Part shown: one piece after another, positions 17,157 through 25,375 of the stretch
How the letters are laid out: every line of letters starts with the position of its first letter
Numbering within the stretch: the stretch's first letter is position 1
Assembly (NCBI RefSeq): GCF_000521865.1
Contig: NZ_JAME01000018.1
Span: forward strand, 1 to 64,000
Length of the DNA stretch: 64,000 bases
Source of the DNA: Roseivivax isoporae LMG 25204
Lineage (GTDB): Bacteria; Pseudomonadota; Alphaproteobacteria; Rhodobacterales; Rhodobacteraceae
Direction: 5' to 3'
Made by a program: the position numbers and the translations under genes
Notes under the pieces: model-generated
Database searches by the model: none
What the model saw: only the letters and a program-made list of their open reading frames with translations
Told to the model about the DNA's origin: nothing

Positions 17157-17187
17157 GGCGCGGGGCTCCCGCGCCCCATTTCTTTCT
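17157..17187 (+). terminator. Terminator-like hairpin in the tRNA-Val leader
   Basis: GGCGCGGG and CCCGCGCC form an 8-base perfect stem around a 3-base loop, followed by a T-rich stretch ATTTCTTTCT. It sits between the candidate promoter and the tRNA, where it could act as an attenuator or processing signal. Confidence 0.4.
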
Positions 17188-17222
17188 GGGGTGCAGACGG
17201 GGCCGGAAGCGCGGGGAATAAC

Positions 17223-17297
<75 letters not shown>

Positions 17298-17402
17298 TCT
17301 TCACCGCTCCGTCGGGCCGTCCTGGGCCCCGGGGCGCCCGGAAACACACCCAGGGCGCGGCCTGCTGAAAGGCTCGCGCGCCGCGCCATGAGGAGAGACC
17401 CG

Positions 17403-17528
17403 ATGAAGGTCAAGAATTCGCTCCGCTCGCTCAAGAACCGCCACCGCGATTGCCGCGTGGTGCGTCGCAAGGGCCGCGTCTACGTCATCAACAAGACCCA
17501 GCGCCGGTTCAAGGCCCGCCAGGGCTGA
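17403..17528 (+). CDS. rpmJ: Large-subunit ribosomal protein L36 (bL36)
   Basis: 41-residue basic protein: [20 protein letters not shown], then [20 protein letters not shown] and a final G. It is the short alphaproteobacterial form of L36, which keeps one cysteine but lacks the full CCCH zinc knuckle of the zinc-binding type. It binds 23S rRNA late in 50S assembly. A GGAGAG site lies 9 bases before ATG 17403. It stands alone rather than in the spc operon, as is common in this class, 105 bases after tRNA-Val and just before a UUCG-capped terminator. Confidence 0.95.
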   Translation: MKVKNSLRSLKNRHRDCRVVRRKGRVYVINKTQRRFKARQG

Positions 17529-17554
17529 TCCAGACCGACGTCTGCGTGGGATGT

Positions 17555-17577
17555 GCGGCCGCCTTCGGGCGGCCTTT
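17555..17577 (+). terminator. Rho-independent terminator after rpmJ
   Basis: GGCCGCC (17557-17563) pairs with GGCGGCC (17568-17574) around a TTCG tetraloop, followed by TTT. It lies 28 bases after the L36 stop. Confidence 0.75.
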
Positions 17578-17594
17578 CCGCGTGTGGGTCTCGC

Positions 17595-18674
17595 TCAGTG
17601 CCGCACCGGCGCGGGCCCGAGCGATCCGCGCACCCTGAGCGCCGGCGCGATCCGCACGATCCGCGGCGCGATGCCCGGCGCGACCAGCTGCTCGAGCAGC
17701 AACTCGGCGCTTCGCGCCCCGATCTCGAGCAGGTCCATGGTGACCGTCGTCAGCGGCGGATCGATCATGTCGACGAGCGGAATGTCGTTGTAGCCCGTCA
17801 CCGAGATGTCCGCGGGGCAGGACAGCCCCCGCGCCCGGCAGGCCTGCAGCGCTCCGACCGCCACCAGGTCGTTCACCGCGACGATGACCCCGGGGGCGGC
17901 GGTTCGTCGGTCGAGAAGCTCCAGCGCCGCGCGCCGCCCCTCCGCCACGTCCATCCGCGTCACGAAGGCCATCCGGTCCTCCGGCAGGTCGCACCCATGC
18001 GCGGCAAGGCTCGCCCTGAGGCTCTCCAGACGCTCGCGCGCCGTGGACAATCCCTGCGGCGCCGCGATCGCCGCGATGTCCCGGTGCCCCTGCGCCACGA
18101 TGACATCGACGAGCGCGCGCATCCCGGCCGCGCAATCGTTCACCACCGCGCTGCAGGCGCCCGCCGCATCGCGCCGCAGCACCGACACGAGCGGGATCGC
18201 CGCCGCCGCCGCGCGCGCCACCACCGGGTCGTCGAGCCGCGTCGTGCCCAGAATCACCCCGTCGACCATGCGCGACGACATCTGCTCGAACATCGCCGCC
18301 TCGGCCGCCGGATCGTAGCCGGTATTTCCCGTCACCGTCATGAAGCCCGCGTCGAGCAGCCGCGATTCGATGCCCCGCAGGATCGGCGGATAGACCGGGT
18401 CGGTGATGTCGTGGACGATCACGCCGATCGACCGCGTCGACCGCGTGCGCAGGCTCGCGGCGATGGCGTCGGGCCGGTAGCCCAGGCGGTCGGCGGTGGC
18501 CCGGATGCGGTCGGCCACCGCCGGCGACACCCGCCGGTCGGGCGCCGCGCGCAGGACGCGCGACACCGTCGAGGGATGAACGCCCGCCGCCTCGGCCACG
18601 TCGACGATCTTCACCCGCGGGGCGGCCCCGGCGCGGGGCGCCGGGCGCGTGTCTGGGGTGTCGTGCTCGCTCAT
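17595..18674 (-). CDS. LacI-family transcriptional regulator
   Basis: 359 residues from ATG 18674 (MSEHDTPD). The LacI-type helix-turn-helix is at about 22-75 (VKIVDVAEAAGVHPSTVSRV, with the hinge-helix region after GYRPDAIAASLRT). A periplasmic-binding-protein-like sensor domain follows from about 80 to the end (IGVIVHDITDPVYPPILRGI, DISVTGYNDIPLVDMIDPPL). It is the last gene of a leftward group, 44 bases after the TRAP permease gene, and probably controls that group in response to the imported compound or a metabolite of it. A LacI-type palindrome at 22299-22316 is its likely operator. Confidence 0.92.
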   Translation of the reverse strand: MSEHDTPDTRPAPRAGAAPRVKIVDVAEAAGVHPSTVSRVLRAAPDRRVSPAVADRIRATADRLGYRPDAIAASLRTRSTRSIGVIVHDITDPVYPPILRGIESRLLDAGFMTVTGNTGYDPAAEAAMFEQMSSRMVDGVILGTTRLDDPVVARAAAAAIPLVSVLRRDAAGACSAVVNDCAAGMRALVDVIVAQGHRDIAAIAAPQGLSTARERLESLRASLAAHGCDLPEDRMAFVTRMDVAEGRRAALELLDRRTAAPGVIVAVNDLVAVGALQACRARGLSCPADISVTGYNDIPLVDMIDPPLTTVTMDLLEIGARSAELLLEQLVAPGIAPRIVRIAPALRVRGSLGPAPVRH

Positions 18675-18717
18675 GCCCGGCGGGTCCCGGCCTGCCTGTC
18701 TTGCGGGGTGCGTCCTG

Positions 18718-20088
18718 TCACCCGAACCAGCGGTCAATGTAGACGAGGTCCGGCCAGGCTGTCAGCAGGGCGAGCACGAAAATCATCATGAGCGCGAACG
18801 GCGCCGCTCCCATGAACACGTCGCCCAGCGTGATCCGCTCGTCCTGGAGGCACCCCTTGATGACGAAGCACGCCATGCCGAGCGGCGGCGTCAAAAGTCC
18901 CACCTCGACGGCGATCACCGTGATGATGCCGAACCAGATCGGATCTGCCCCGAAGCCCTGCATCACCGGCAGGAACAGCGGCACCATGATCAGGATGATC
19001 GACACGCTGTCGATGATCGTCCCGAGGAACAGGATCACCAGCACGTAGACGAGGATCACGACGAGGAAGCTCTCGGTCGCCGTCTGCACCATCGCCCCGA
19101 TCTCGATCGGCACCCCGGCCAGCCCCAGCGACCGCGTGTACATGGTCGCCGCGATGACGAGGAAGCAGACCGCCGCCGTCAGGTGCCCGGTTTCCTTCAG
19201 CACGCCCCAGAACGCGCCGAGCGACAGCTTGCGCCGCACGACCGCCAGGAGCAGCGCCGCCAGCGTGCCGACCGCGCCTGCCTCGGTGGGCGTGAAGATG
19301 CCGCCGTAGATGCCACCGAGGACGATCCCGATCAGGCCCACGATCGGCGCGGACTTCGCCACGATCTCGCGCCCGCTCCGCCGCGACGGCGGCAGGTCGA
19401 CCCCGACCGGCCCGCCGCCCGCGACGGCGACGCCGTCGGGTGTCGCGAACCGCCCGGTCTGGTCGAACACGAAGGCGGGCACGAGGTAGGCCATCGCCAC
19501 GATGCCCCCGCAATAGACCGCGGACAGGATGATCCCCGGCCCGATGCCGGCAAAGAACATCTGCCCGATCGATTGCTCCGTCAGGATCGCGTAGATGATC
19601 AGCAGGATCGAGGGCGGGATCAGCATGCCCAGCACCGACGACCCCGCCACGGTGCCCACCGCGAAGCGCGGCGAATAGCCGAGGCGCAGCATCTCGGGCA
19701 CCGCCACGCGCGTGAACACCGCGGCCGAGGCGATCGACACGCCGGTGACCGCCGCGAAGACCGCGTTGGAACTGACGGTGGCAAGCCCCAGCCCGCCGCG
19801 GATGCGCCGCAGGAAATGGTCCCCCACGTCGTAGGCGTCGCGCCCCACATCCGACGCCGACATGATGAGCCCCATCATCACGAAGAGCGGGATGACCGCG
19901 AAGGTCTGGTCCGCCACCCCGTCCGACGCGGCGAGCGTCAGCAGCTTGGCCGCGAGCCACGGGTCGCCGTTCTGCAGCCAGACCGACGCGAAGGACACGA
20001 GGCTCAGCGCCACGGCCACGTGCATCCCCGCGTAGATCAAGGCGACGATCACGCCGACCGACAGGAATCCGATCTCGAGCCCGGTCAT
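18718..20088 (-). CDS. TRAP transporter large permease DctM
   Basis: 456-residue integral membrane protein with about 12-13 hydrophobic helices, starting MTGLEIGFLSVGVIVALIYA. Family blocks include VIPLFVMMGLIMSASDVGRD, GSSVLGMLIPPSILLIIYAI (with the IPPS motif) and GGIYGGIFTPTEAGAVGTLA. It is the sodium-coupled translocation subunit of a tripartite ATP-independent periplasmic transporter. It is longer than the usual 425-430 residues because of an extra cytoplasmic loop (about 235-265, GVAVAGGGPVGVDLPPSRRS). Its start overlaps the dctQ stop by 4 bases. Confidence 0.93.
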   Translation of the reverse strand: MTGLEIGFLSVGVIVALIYAGMHVAVALSLVSFASVWLQNGDPWLAAKLLTLAASDGVADQTFAVIPLFVMMGLIMSASDVGRDAYDVGDHFLRRIRGGLGLATVSSNAVFAAVTGVSIASAAVFTRVAVPEMLRLGYSPRFAVGTVAGSSVLGMLIPPSILLIIYAILTEQSIGQMFFAGIGPGIILSAVYCGGIVAMAYLVPAFVFDQTGRFATPDGVAVAGGGPVGVDLPPSRRSGREIVAKSAPIVGLIGIVLGGIYGGIFTPTEAGAVGTLAALLLAVVRRKLSLGAFWGVLKETGHLTAAVCFLVIAATMYTRSLGLAGVPIEIGAMVQTATESFLVVILVYVLVILFLGTIIDSVSIILIMVPLFLPVMQGFGADPIWFGIITVIAVEVGLLTPPLGMACFVIKGCLQDERITLGDVFMGAAPFALMMIFVLALLTAWPDLVYIDRWFG

Positions 20089-20669
20089 GGCGCCGTCCCC
20101 CCGAGCTCGCGCAGCCGCCGCACGGCCAGCACGAGGAATTGCAGGCCCGCCGCGACGCTTCCGACCAGCATGACCGCCTCGAGCGGCCAGGTGGGCGCGG
20201 TGAAGATCCCGACGTTCCCCTTGAAGTAGCCGCGCGTCCACGCGTCGATGACCCGCGGCACCTGCCCCCACGCGATGACCGCGAAGACGAAGACGCCCGC
20301 GAGGTTGAAGAAGAGCCGCAGTCCCGACGTCGCGCGCCGCCGCCCGCCCCGCTCGAGAAGGCCGAGCAGCGCGTCCGACCGCGTCAGCCGCCTGCCCGCG
20401 ACCGCGTGCGCGATCGTCAGGTAGACCACCGCGACGACCCCCATCTCGGTCAGCTCCAGCGTCCCCGCGAGCGGCGCGTTGGCCAGCCAGCGGCCGAACA
20501 CGTCGACGTTCACGACCACCACCATGGCCAGCACGATGAGCGCCCCCGCGGTATTCATCGCCGTCGTGAGCGGCGTCAGTCCCGGCGTGGGCTCCGGCAC
20601 GGCAAGGTCGGGCGGCACCGGGCGGGGGGCATCCCCCCCGCCGCCACCGCCGTCGCGCCCCGCGCTCAC
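20085..20669 (-). CDS. TRAP transporter small permease DctQ
   Basis: 194 residues with four hydrophobic segments, including ALIVLAMVVVVNVDVFGRW (about 42-60, with the VFGRW motif typical of DctQ), VVAVVYLTIAHAVAGRR, LFFNLAGVFVFAVIAW and AVMLVGSVAAGLQFLVLAV. I start it at GTG 20669, which overlaps the dctP stop as GTGA; this gives a 35-residue Gly/Pro-rich N-terminal tail with six consecutive glycines. A later start near the first membrane helix is possible. It forms the membrane complex with DctM. Confidence 0.88.
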   Translation of the reverse strand: MSAGRDGGGGGGDAPRPVPPDLAVPEPTPGLTPLTTAMNTAGALIVLAMVVVVNVDVFGRWLANAPLAGTLELTEMGVVAVVYLTIAHAVAGRRLTRSDALLGLLERGGRRRATSGLRLFFNLAGVFVFAVIAWGQVPRVIDAWTRGYFKGNVGIFTAPTWPLEAVMLVGSVAAGLQFLVLAVRRLRELGGTAP

Positions 20670-21730
20670 TGGTCCCACTGGCGCGCGATGGGCTGTTCCG
20701 CCTCGCGCATGGCCTGCATGTAGTCGGCGAGGATCTGCTGCGCCGGCACGCCTCGCGCCTCCAGCGCCTCGGCCCATTCCTGGGCGAGGTTCGGCAGCGT
20801 CTCGGCCCAGGCCTCGCGCTCTTCCGGATCGATCTCGACCACCGTTCCGCCGTTCTCGAGCACGGTCTCCCGCGCCTGCGTCCCGAGCTCGGCCGCGAAG
20901 GTGCCGAGGTCGACGCCGAACTCCTGCGCCGCGGCGACCATGGCCTCCTGGACCGGCGCGGGATAGCTGTCCCAGGCTTGCCGGTTCACGTTGATGACGT
21001 AGCTGTTCACCCCGCCGAGCTCGGCGTTGAAGTAGTGCCCGCACACCTCGTACATCTTGAGCGACACCACCGCCTCGCCCCAGACCATCATGGCGTCCGC
21101 GACCCCGGTCTCGACCAGCTGGTAGAAGTTGCCGAGCGTTCCGGTCACCCCGGTCGCGCCCGCAGGCTCGATCCAGCGCAGGTTCGGCCCCGCGCCGGCG
21201 ACCTTCAGCCCGTCGATGTCGGCCATCGACTCGATCGGCCGGGCAGAGCAGAGGATGTAATTGTCGGGAATGCCGCTTACCGACAGCGACACCTGGTTCA
21301 GCGCGTCCCACGTCTCGTCGAAGGCCGGGTATTTCTCGACCAGCCCGTCGACCACCTCGTGGATCAGCACGAGGTCCGTCGTGGTGAACGGCGTGACATA
21401 GCCGATCTGGTAGACCGGCAGCTTGTCCGCATGGAACGCGGTCGGGATCACGCCCATGTCGGCGAGTCCCGTCTGGATCGCCTCGAGCTCGCCCGCGGGC
21501 TTTGCGAGCGTGCCCGAGAACGCCTCGCGCCACGCGATCTCGTAGGCGCCGGTCTCGGCCAGGCGCGCGTCGACGCCGGGCATGAAGCTTTCCTGCAGCA
21601 GCTTCACCACCGCCACCGACGGCGAGAAGCCCGACACGATGGTGACGTCGATCGTCTCCTGCGCCGTGGCCGGCAGGGCAAACGCGGCGGAAGCCAAGAG
21701 GCTCGCGGCAAGCGTGATGGGTCTGGTCAT
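20666..21730 (-). CDS. TRAP transporter substrate-binding protein DctP
   Basis: 354 residues with a signal peptide (MTRPITLAASLLASAAFALP, then ATAQ before the mature E). The mature protein has the TRAP binding-protein fold: AIQTGLADMGVIPTAFHADK, FTTTDLVLIHEVVDGL, and a gate region GNFYQLVETGVADAMMVWGE. The position that usually holds the carboxylate-binding arginine (GLKxRxPG) reads GLKVAGAGPNLRWIEP, so the ligand may be bound differently, or the Arg of NLRW may serve. The substrate is unknown. It is the first TRAP gene after osmC in the operon. Confidence 0.91.
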   Translation of the reverse strand: MTRPITLAASLLASAAFALPATAQETIDVTIVSGFSPSVAVVKLLQESFMPGVDARLAETGAYEIAWREAFSGTLAKPAGELEAIQTGLADMGVIPTAFHADKLPVYQIGYVTPFTTTDLVLIHEVVDGLVEKYPAFDETWDALNQVSLSVSGIPDNYILCSARPIESMADIDGLKVAGAGPNLRWIEPAGATGVTGTLGNFYQLVETGVADAMMVWGEAVVSLKMYEVCGHYFNAELGGVNSYVINVNRQAWDSYPAPVQEAMVAAAQEFGVDLGTFAAELGTQARETVLENGGTVVEIDPEEREAWAETLPNLAQEWAEALEARGVPAQQILADYMQAMREAEQPIARQWDQ

Positions 21731-21782
21731 GGTCGTCCTCCCTTGATGCTGGGCCGCCCCGGCCGGGACGGCCGTCGGTCCG

Positions 21783-22277
21783 TCAGATCGCGACGGGATC
21801 CCCCGCGTTCAGGCGCAGGGTGTGCGTGATGTCGTTGGGCTGGGCGAGCGTCGCCTCCACGAAGCAGCCCCGCCGCGCGCCGTCCACCAGCGCCCGCACC
21901 CTCTCCTCGGGCGCGTCGCTCTCGAGCGCGATGTCGATGGCGAACCCGACCGGTCGCGCCGCGTACGGCACCTCGGGATCGGACACGGCTTCCCAGTGCG
22001 CGCGGCAATTCACGGTCAGCGCGCGCACGTCGATCCGGCCGCGCTTGGCGAAGACGCGGATCTGCGTCATCAGGCAGCCGACGAGCCCCGTCAGGAAGAA
22101 TTCGAGCGGCGTGGGCGAGGTGTCGTCGCCGCCCTGGAAAGGACCCTCGTCGGTGGGCAGCATCCGCGTCACCTGGAACGGCGCGTGCGCCGTGTTCGTC
22201 ACCTCGTTGCGCAGCTTGCCCACGCAGACGCCCTCGGACTCGAACACCACCTCGAAAAGCCTGTTGTCCGCCATCAT
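21783..22277 (-). CDS. OsmC family protein
   Basis: 164 residues. OsmC/Ohr proteins are thiol-dependent hydroperoxidases or related enzymes. The conserved region GGDDTSPTPLEFFLTGLVGC (49-68) carries the first cysteine at C68, and the second, C138, lies in ARRGCFVEATL, so both redox cysteines are present. Start is ATG 22277 or the adjacent ATG 22274, with GGGAGGA upstream. It lies 52 bases before dctP on the same strand and heads the apparent TRAP operon. OsmC-like proteins associated with transporters may act on organosulfur or thioester compounds, but that is speculation here. Confidence 0.9.
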   Translation of the reverse strand: MMADNRLFEVVFESEGVCVGKLRNEVTNTAHAPFQVTRMLPTDEGPFQGGDDTSPTPLEFFLTGLVGCLMTQIRVFAKRGRIDVRALTVNCRAHWEAVSDPEVPYAARPVGFAIDIALESDAPEERVRALVDGARRGCFVEATLAQPNDITHTLRLNAGDPVAI

Positions 22278-22298
22278 CCGTCCTCCCTTTCGCGCACT

Positions 22299-22316
22299 TG
22301 CGCAAACGTTTGTTCA
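22299..22316. promoter_or_regulatory. Candidate LacI-family operator upstream of the osmC-TRAP-lacI operon
   Basis: TGCGCAAACGTTTGTTCA has a perfect 10-base central palindrome CAAACGTTTG (22303-22312) with a central CG and outer TG/CA, the layout of many LacI-family operators. It sits 21 bases upstream of the osmC start codon. Confidence 0.5.
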
Positions 22317-22465
22317 TGCGGATCAGGAGAGGCGGAGGGGGCGTTTGTGTCAAAGCCGAAGATATCCAGAACGGACATGGCCGCGCCTCGGGGCGACCTG
22401 CTTGCCCCCGCCGCGCGGCACGGCCACCATGGCGTCGACCGACGCTCCAGCAGGACCTGCCCGGG

Positions 22466-23047
22466 ATGCCCGACGCCGACCACAAACCCAGCGCCGTGAA
22501 CGCCCGGCTCGGCCGGCGCCTGCAGGCGCTGCGGCAGGAACGCGGCCTGACCCTCGCAGACCTCGCGCGGCTCTCGGGCGTGTCCCGCTCCATGCTCTCG
22601 CAGATCGAACGCGGCGCGTCCTCGCCCACGGTTGCCACGCTCCTCAACCTCACGCGCGCGCTCGAGATCGAGTTCGCCGCGCTGGTGGACGAAGCCGTGC
22701 CGGCCCGCCCGGCGATCCGCGTCATCGCGGCGGGCGAGGCCCCGGTGATCGAGAATTACGGGACCGGCTGCACGCTGCGCATCCTCTCGCCCCCCGAACA
22801 GGTCGATGCGCACGAGGTCTACGAAATCCGCCTCGAGGCCGGCGCGCGCATGGACAGCGCCCCGCACCGCCGCGGCTGCCGCGAGCAGGTCATCGCGCTC
22901 GACGGCGCGGTCCGGGTCACCGCCGACGGCGAGGGGCGCGACCTTGGGCCCGGGGACACCGCGCTCTATCCCGCCGACGTGGCCCACGCCATCGCCGCCG
23001 GCGAGACGCCCGCGCGCATCCTGCTCATCGTGCGGTTCGAAGGGTGA
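22466..23047 (+). CDS. XRE-family regulator with C-terminal cupin domain
   Basis: 193 residues from ATG 22466 (MPDADHKPSAVNARLG). An N-terminal helix-turn-helix (about 15-65: LTLADLARLSGVSRSMLSQI followed by ERGASSPTVATLL) is joined to a C-terminal cupin barrel (about 105-190, with EVYEIRLEAGARMDSAPHRR and DLGPGDTALYPADVAHAIAA). The cupin histidines suggest binding of a small ligand or metal. It is divergent from the osmC-TRAP operon, so it could regulate that operon, itself, or kbl-tdh downstream. A terminator follows at 23055. Confidence 0.9.
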   Translation: MPDADHKPSAVNARLGRRLQALRQERGLTLADLARLSGVSRSMLSQIERGASSPTVATLLNLTRALEIEFAALVDEAVPARPAIRVIAAGEAPVIENYGTGCTLRILSPPEQVDAHEVYEIRLEAGARMDSAPHRRGCREQVIALDGAVRVTADGEGRDLGPGDTALYPADVAHAIAAGETPARILLIVRFEG

Positions 23048-23054
23048 CCGGCAC

Positions 23055-23076
23055 AATCCGCTAAAGCGGATTTTTT
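23055..23076 (+). terminator. Rho-independent terminator between the XRE regulator and kbl
   Basis: AATCCGC (23055-23061) and GCGGATT (23066-23072) form a 7-base stem with loop TAAA, followed by a run of T to 23076. It separates the regulator transcript from kbl-tdh. Confidence 0.8.
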
Positions 23077-23084
23077 CCGGGATA

Positions 23085-23113
23085 TTGACACATCTTCCGG
23101 GCCGCGCTATCTG
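23085..23113 (+). promoter_or_regulatory. Candidate promoter of kbl-tdh
   Basis: A perfect TTGACA -35 box (23085-23090) is followed 17 bases later by TATCTG (23108-23113), a weak -10. An excellent ribosome site AGGAGGTGA begins at about 23119, right before the kbl ATG, so the leader would be very short. Confidence 0.5.
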
Positions 23114-23131
23114 CGGTTCAGGAGGTGACCC

Positions 23132-24325
23132 ATGCTCACGACGTTCAGGACCCATCTCGAGGACGAACTCGCCCGCATCGAGGCCGACGGCATGACCAAG
23201 CGCGAGCGCGAGATCACCTCGCCCCAGCGCGCCGAGGTCACCGTGGGCGACGCGGCCTTCGTGAACCTCTGCGCCAACAACTATCTCGGCCTCGCCGACG
23301 ATCCGCGGCTCGTGGCTGCCGCCCGCGCCGCGCTCGACGCCGACGGCTACGGCATGGCCAGCGTGCGCTTCATCTGCGGCACGCACGCGCTGCACCGGCA
23401 GCTCGAACGTGCGCTCGCGGACTTCCTCGGCACCGACGACGCGATCCTCTACGCGGCCTGCTTCGATGCCAATGGCGGTCTCTTCGAGCCGCTCCTCGGG
23501 CCCGAGGACGCGATCGTCTCGGACGCGCTCAACCATGCCTCGATCATCGACGGCATCCGGCTCTGCAAGGCGCGGCGCTACCGCTACGCCAATTGCGACA
23601 TGGACGCGCTCGAGGCCCAGCTGAAACAGGCCCGCGCCGACGGTGCACGGCACGTGATGATCGCCACCGACGGCGTCTTTTCCATGGACGGCACCATCGC
23701 GCCCCTGGCCGAGATCGCGGCGCTCGCCCGCGCCCACGACGCGCTGGTCATGGTCGACGATTGCCACGCCACCGGCTTCATGGGCGCGGGCGGCCGCGGC
23801 ACGCCCGCCCATTGCGGCGCGGCGGACGGCATCGACATCCTGACCGGGACGCTCGGCAAGGCGCTCGGCGGCGCGATCGGCGGCTACACTGCCGGTCCGC
23901 AGCCGGTGATCGACCTCCTGCGCCAGCGCTCGCGGCCCTACCTCTTCTCGAACGCGCTGCCGCCCATGGTCTGCGCCGCGGGGCTCGAGGCGCTGCGCAT
24001 CGTGACCGAGGGCGACGCCCTGCGCACCCGGCTCTTCGACAATGCGGCGCGCTGGCGCCGCGACCTCGAGGGCCTGGGCTTCGAGCTGCTTCCGGGCGAG
24101 CATCCGATCGTGCCCGTCATGCTGGGCGAGGCACGCCTCGCGCAGGAGATGGCCACGGGTCTCGCCCGGCGCGGCGTCTTCGTCTCGGGCTTCTTCTACC
24201 CGGTCGTGCCCAAGGGGCAGGCCCGCATCCGCACCCAGATGAACGCGGCGCTGACCGACGACCAGCTCGACCGCGCCCGCGACGCCTTCGCCGACACCGG
24301 CCGCGACCTTGGAGTGATCGCATGA
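23132..24325 (+). CDS. kbl: Glycine C-acetyltransferase (2-amino-3-ketobutyrate CoA ligase) Kbl
   Basis: 397 residues, normal length. A PLP enzyme that splits 2-amino-3-ketobutyrate with CoA into glycine and acetyl-CoA, the second step of threonine degradation. The alpha-oxoamine synthase motifs are intact: [42 protein letters not shown] and the PLP-lysine segment [24 protein letters not shown] lies 5 bases before ATG 23132. It shares an ATGA overlap with tdh, whose product is its substrate, so the two are translationally coupled. Confidence 0.97.
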   Translation: MLTTFRTHLEDELARIEADGMTKREREITSPQRAEVTVGDAAFVNLCANNYLGLADDPRLVAAARAALDADGYGMASVRFICGTHALHRQLERALADFLGTDDAILYAACFDANGGLFEPLLGPEDAIVSDALNHASIIDGIRLCKARRYRYANCDMDALEAQLKQARADGARHVMIATDGVFSMDGTIAPLAEIAALARAHDALVMVDDCHATGFMGAGGRGTPAHCGAADGIDILTGTLGKALGGAIGGYTAGPQPVIDLLRQRSRPYLFSNALPPMVCAAGLEALRIVTEGDALRTRLFDNAARWRRDLEGLGFELLPGEHPIVPVMLGEARLAQEMATGLARRGVFVSGFFYPVVPKGQARIRTQMNAALTDDQLDRARDAFADTGRDLGVIA

Positions 24326-25365
24326 CCCTGACGAACGAGATGCGCGCGCTGGTCAAGGCGCGCCCCGAGCCCGGCCTCTGGCTCGAGACGCGGCCCGTGC
24401 CGGAAATCGGCCCCGACGACGTGCTGATCCGCGTCCGCAAGACCGGCCTCTGCGGCACCGACCTGCACATCTACGCGTGGGACGAATGGGCGGCCAGGAC
24501 GGTGCCCGTCCCCCTCGTCACCGGCCACGAATTCGCCGGCGAGATCGTGGCGCTCGGCCGCGACGTCGAGGGGCTGTCGATCGGCCAGCGCGTCTCGGGC
24601 GAGGGCCACCTGGTCAAGAACCGCTCCCGCGCCTCCCGCTCGGGCCGCTTCCACCTCGATCCCGACACCCGCGGCATCGGCGTGAACGAACAGGGCGCCT
24701 TCGCCGACTACCTGCGCCTGCCGGCCTTCAACGTGATCCCCCTGCCCGACGACATCCCCGACGAGATCGGCGCGATCCTCGACCCGCTCGGGAACGCCGT
24801 GCACACCGCGCTGTCCTTCGACCTCGTGGGCGAGGACGTGCTCGTCACCGGAGCGGGCCCGATCGGCATCATGGCCGCCGCTGTCGCCCGGCACGTGGGC
24901 GCGCGCCAAGTGGTCATCACCGACCTCAACCCCGACCGCCTCGCGCTCGCCCGGAGCGTCGCCGACGTGCGCACCGTGAACGTGGCCGAGGAGGACCTGG
25001 GCGAGGTCGCCCGCTCCCTCGGCCTGCGCGAGGGCTTCGACGTCGGCATGGAGATGTCCGGCGCGCCGCAGGCCTTCGCCCAGATGGTCGAGCACCTCGT
25101 CATGGGCGGCCGCATCGCCATGCTCGGCGTGCCCGCCCGCGAGGCGCCGACCGACTGGGCGCGCATCATCTTCAAGGGCCTGACGATCAAGGGCATCTAC
25201 GGCCGCGAGATCTTCGAGACCTGGTACAAGATGATCGCCCTGCTCGAGAACGGCCTCGACGTGAGCGGCGTCATCACCCACCGCATGAAAGCCGAGGACT
25301 ACCTCGACGGCTTCGCCGCCATGAAGGACGGCGCCTGCGGCAAGGTCGTCCTCGACTGGGACTAA
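24322..25365 (+). CDS. tdh: L-threonine 3-dehydrogenase Tdh (structural zinc site lost)
   Basis: 347-residue medium-chain dehydrogenase that oxidises L-threonine to 2-amino-3-ketobutyrate with NAD. The catalytic zinc site is intact: [12 protein letters not shown] (Cys) and GHEFAGE (His-Glu). The NAD-binding [18 protein letters not shown] is present, and [12 protein letters not shown] is typical. The structural-zinc lobe, which in E. coli Tdh reads CGHCRNCRAGRTHLC, here reads [15 protein letters not shown]: all four cysteines are replaced while the surrounding residues align. The enzyme is likely still functional. It converges on the caspase-like gene with 10 bases between stops. Confidence 0.95.
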   Translation: MTLTNEMRALVKARPEPGLWLETRPVPEIGPDDVLIRVRKTGLCGTDLHIYAWDEWAARTVPVPLVTGHEFAGEIVALGRDVEGLSIGQRVSGEGHLVKNRSRASRSGRFHLDPDTRGIGVNEQGAFADYLRLPAFNVIPLPDDIPDEIGAILDPLGNAVHTALSFDLVGEDVLVTGAGPIGIMAAAVARHVGARQVVITDLNPDRLALARSVADVRTVNVAEEDLGEVARSLGLREGFDVGMEMSGAPQAFAQMVEHLVMGGRIAMLGVPAREAPTDWARIIFKGLTIKGIYGREIFETWYKMIALLENGLDVSGVITHRMKAEDYLDGFAAMKDGACGKVVLDWD

Positions 25366-25375
25366 CGCACGCCCC

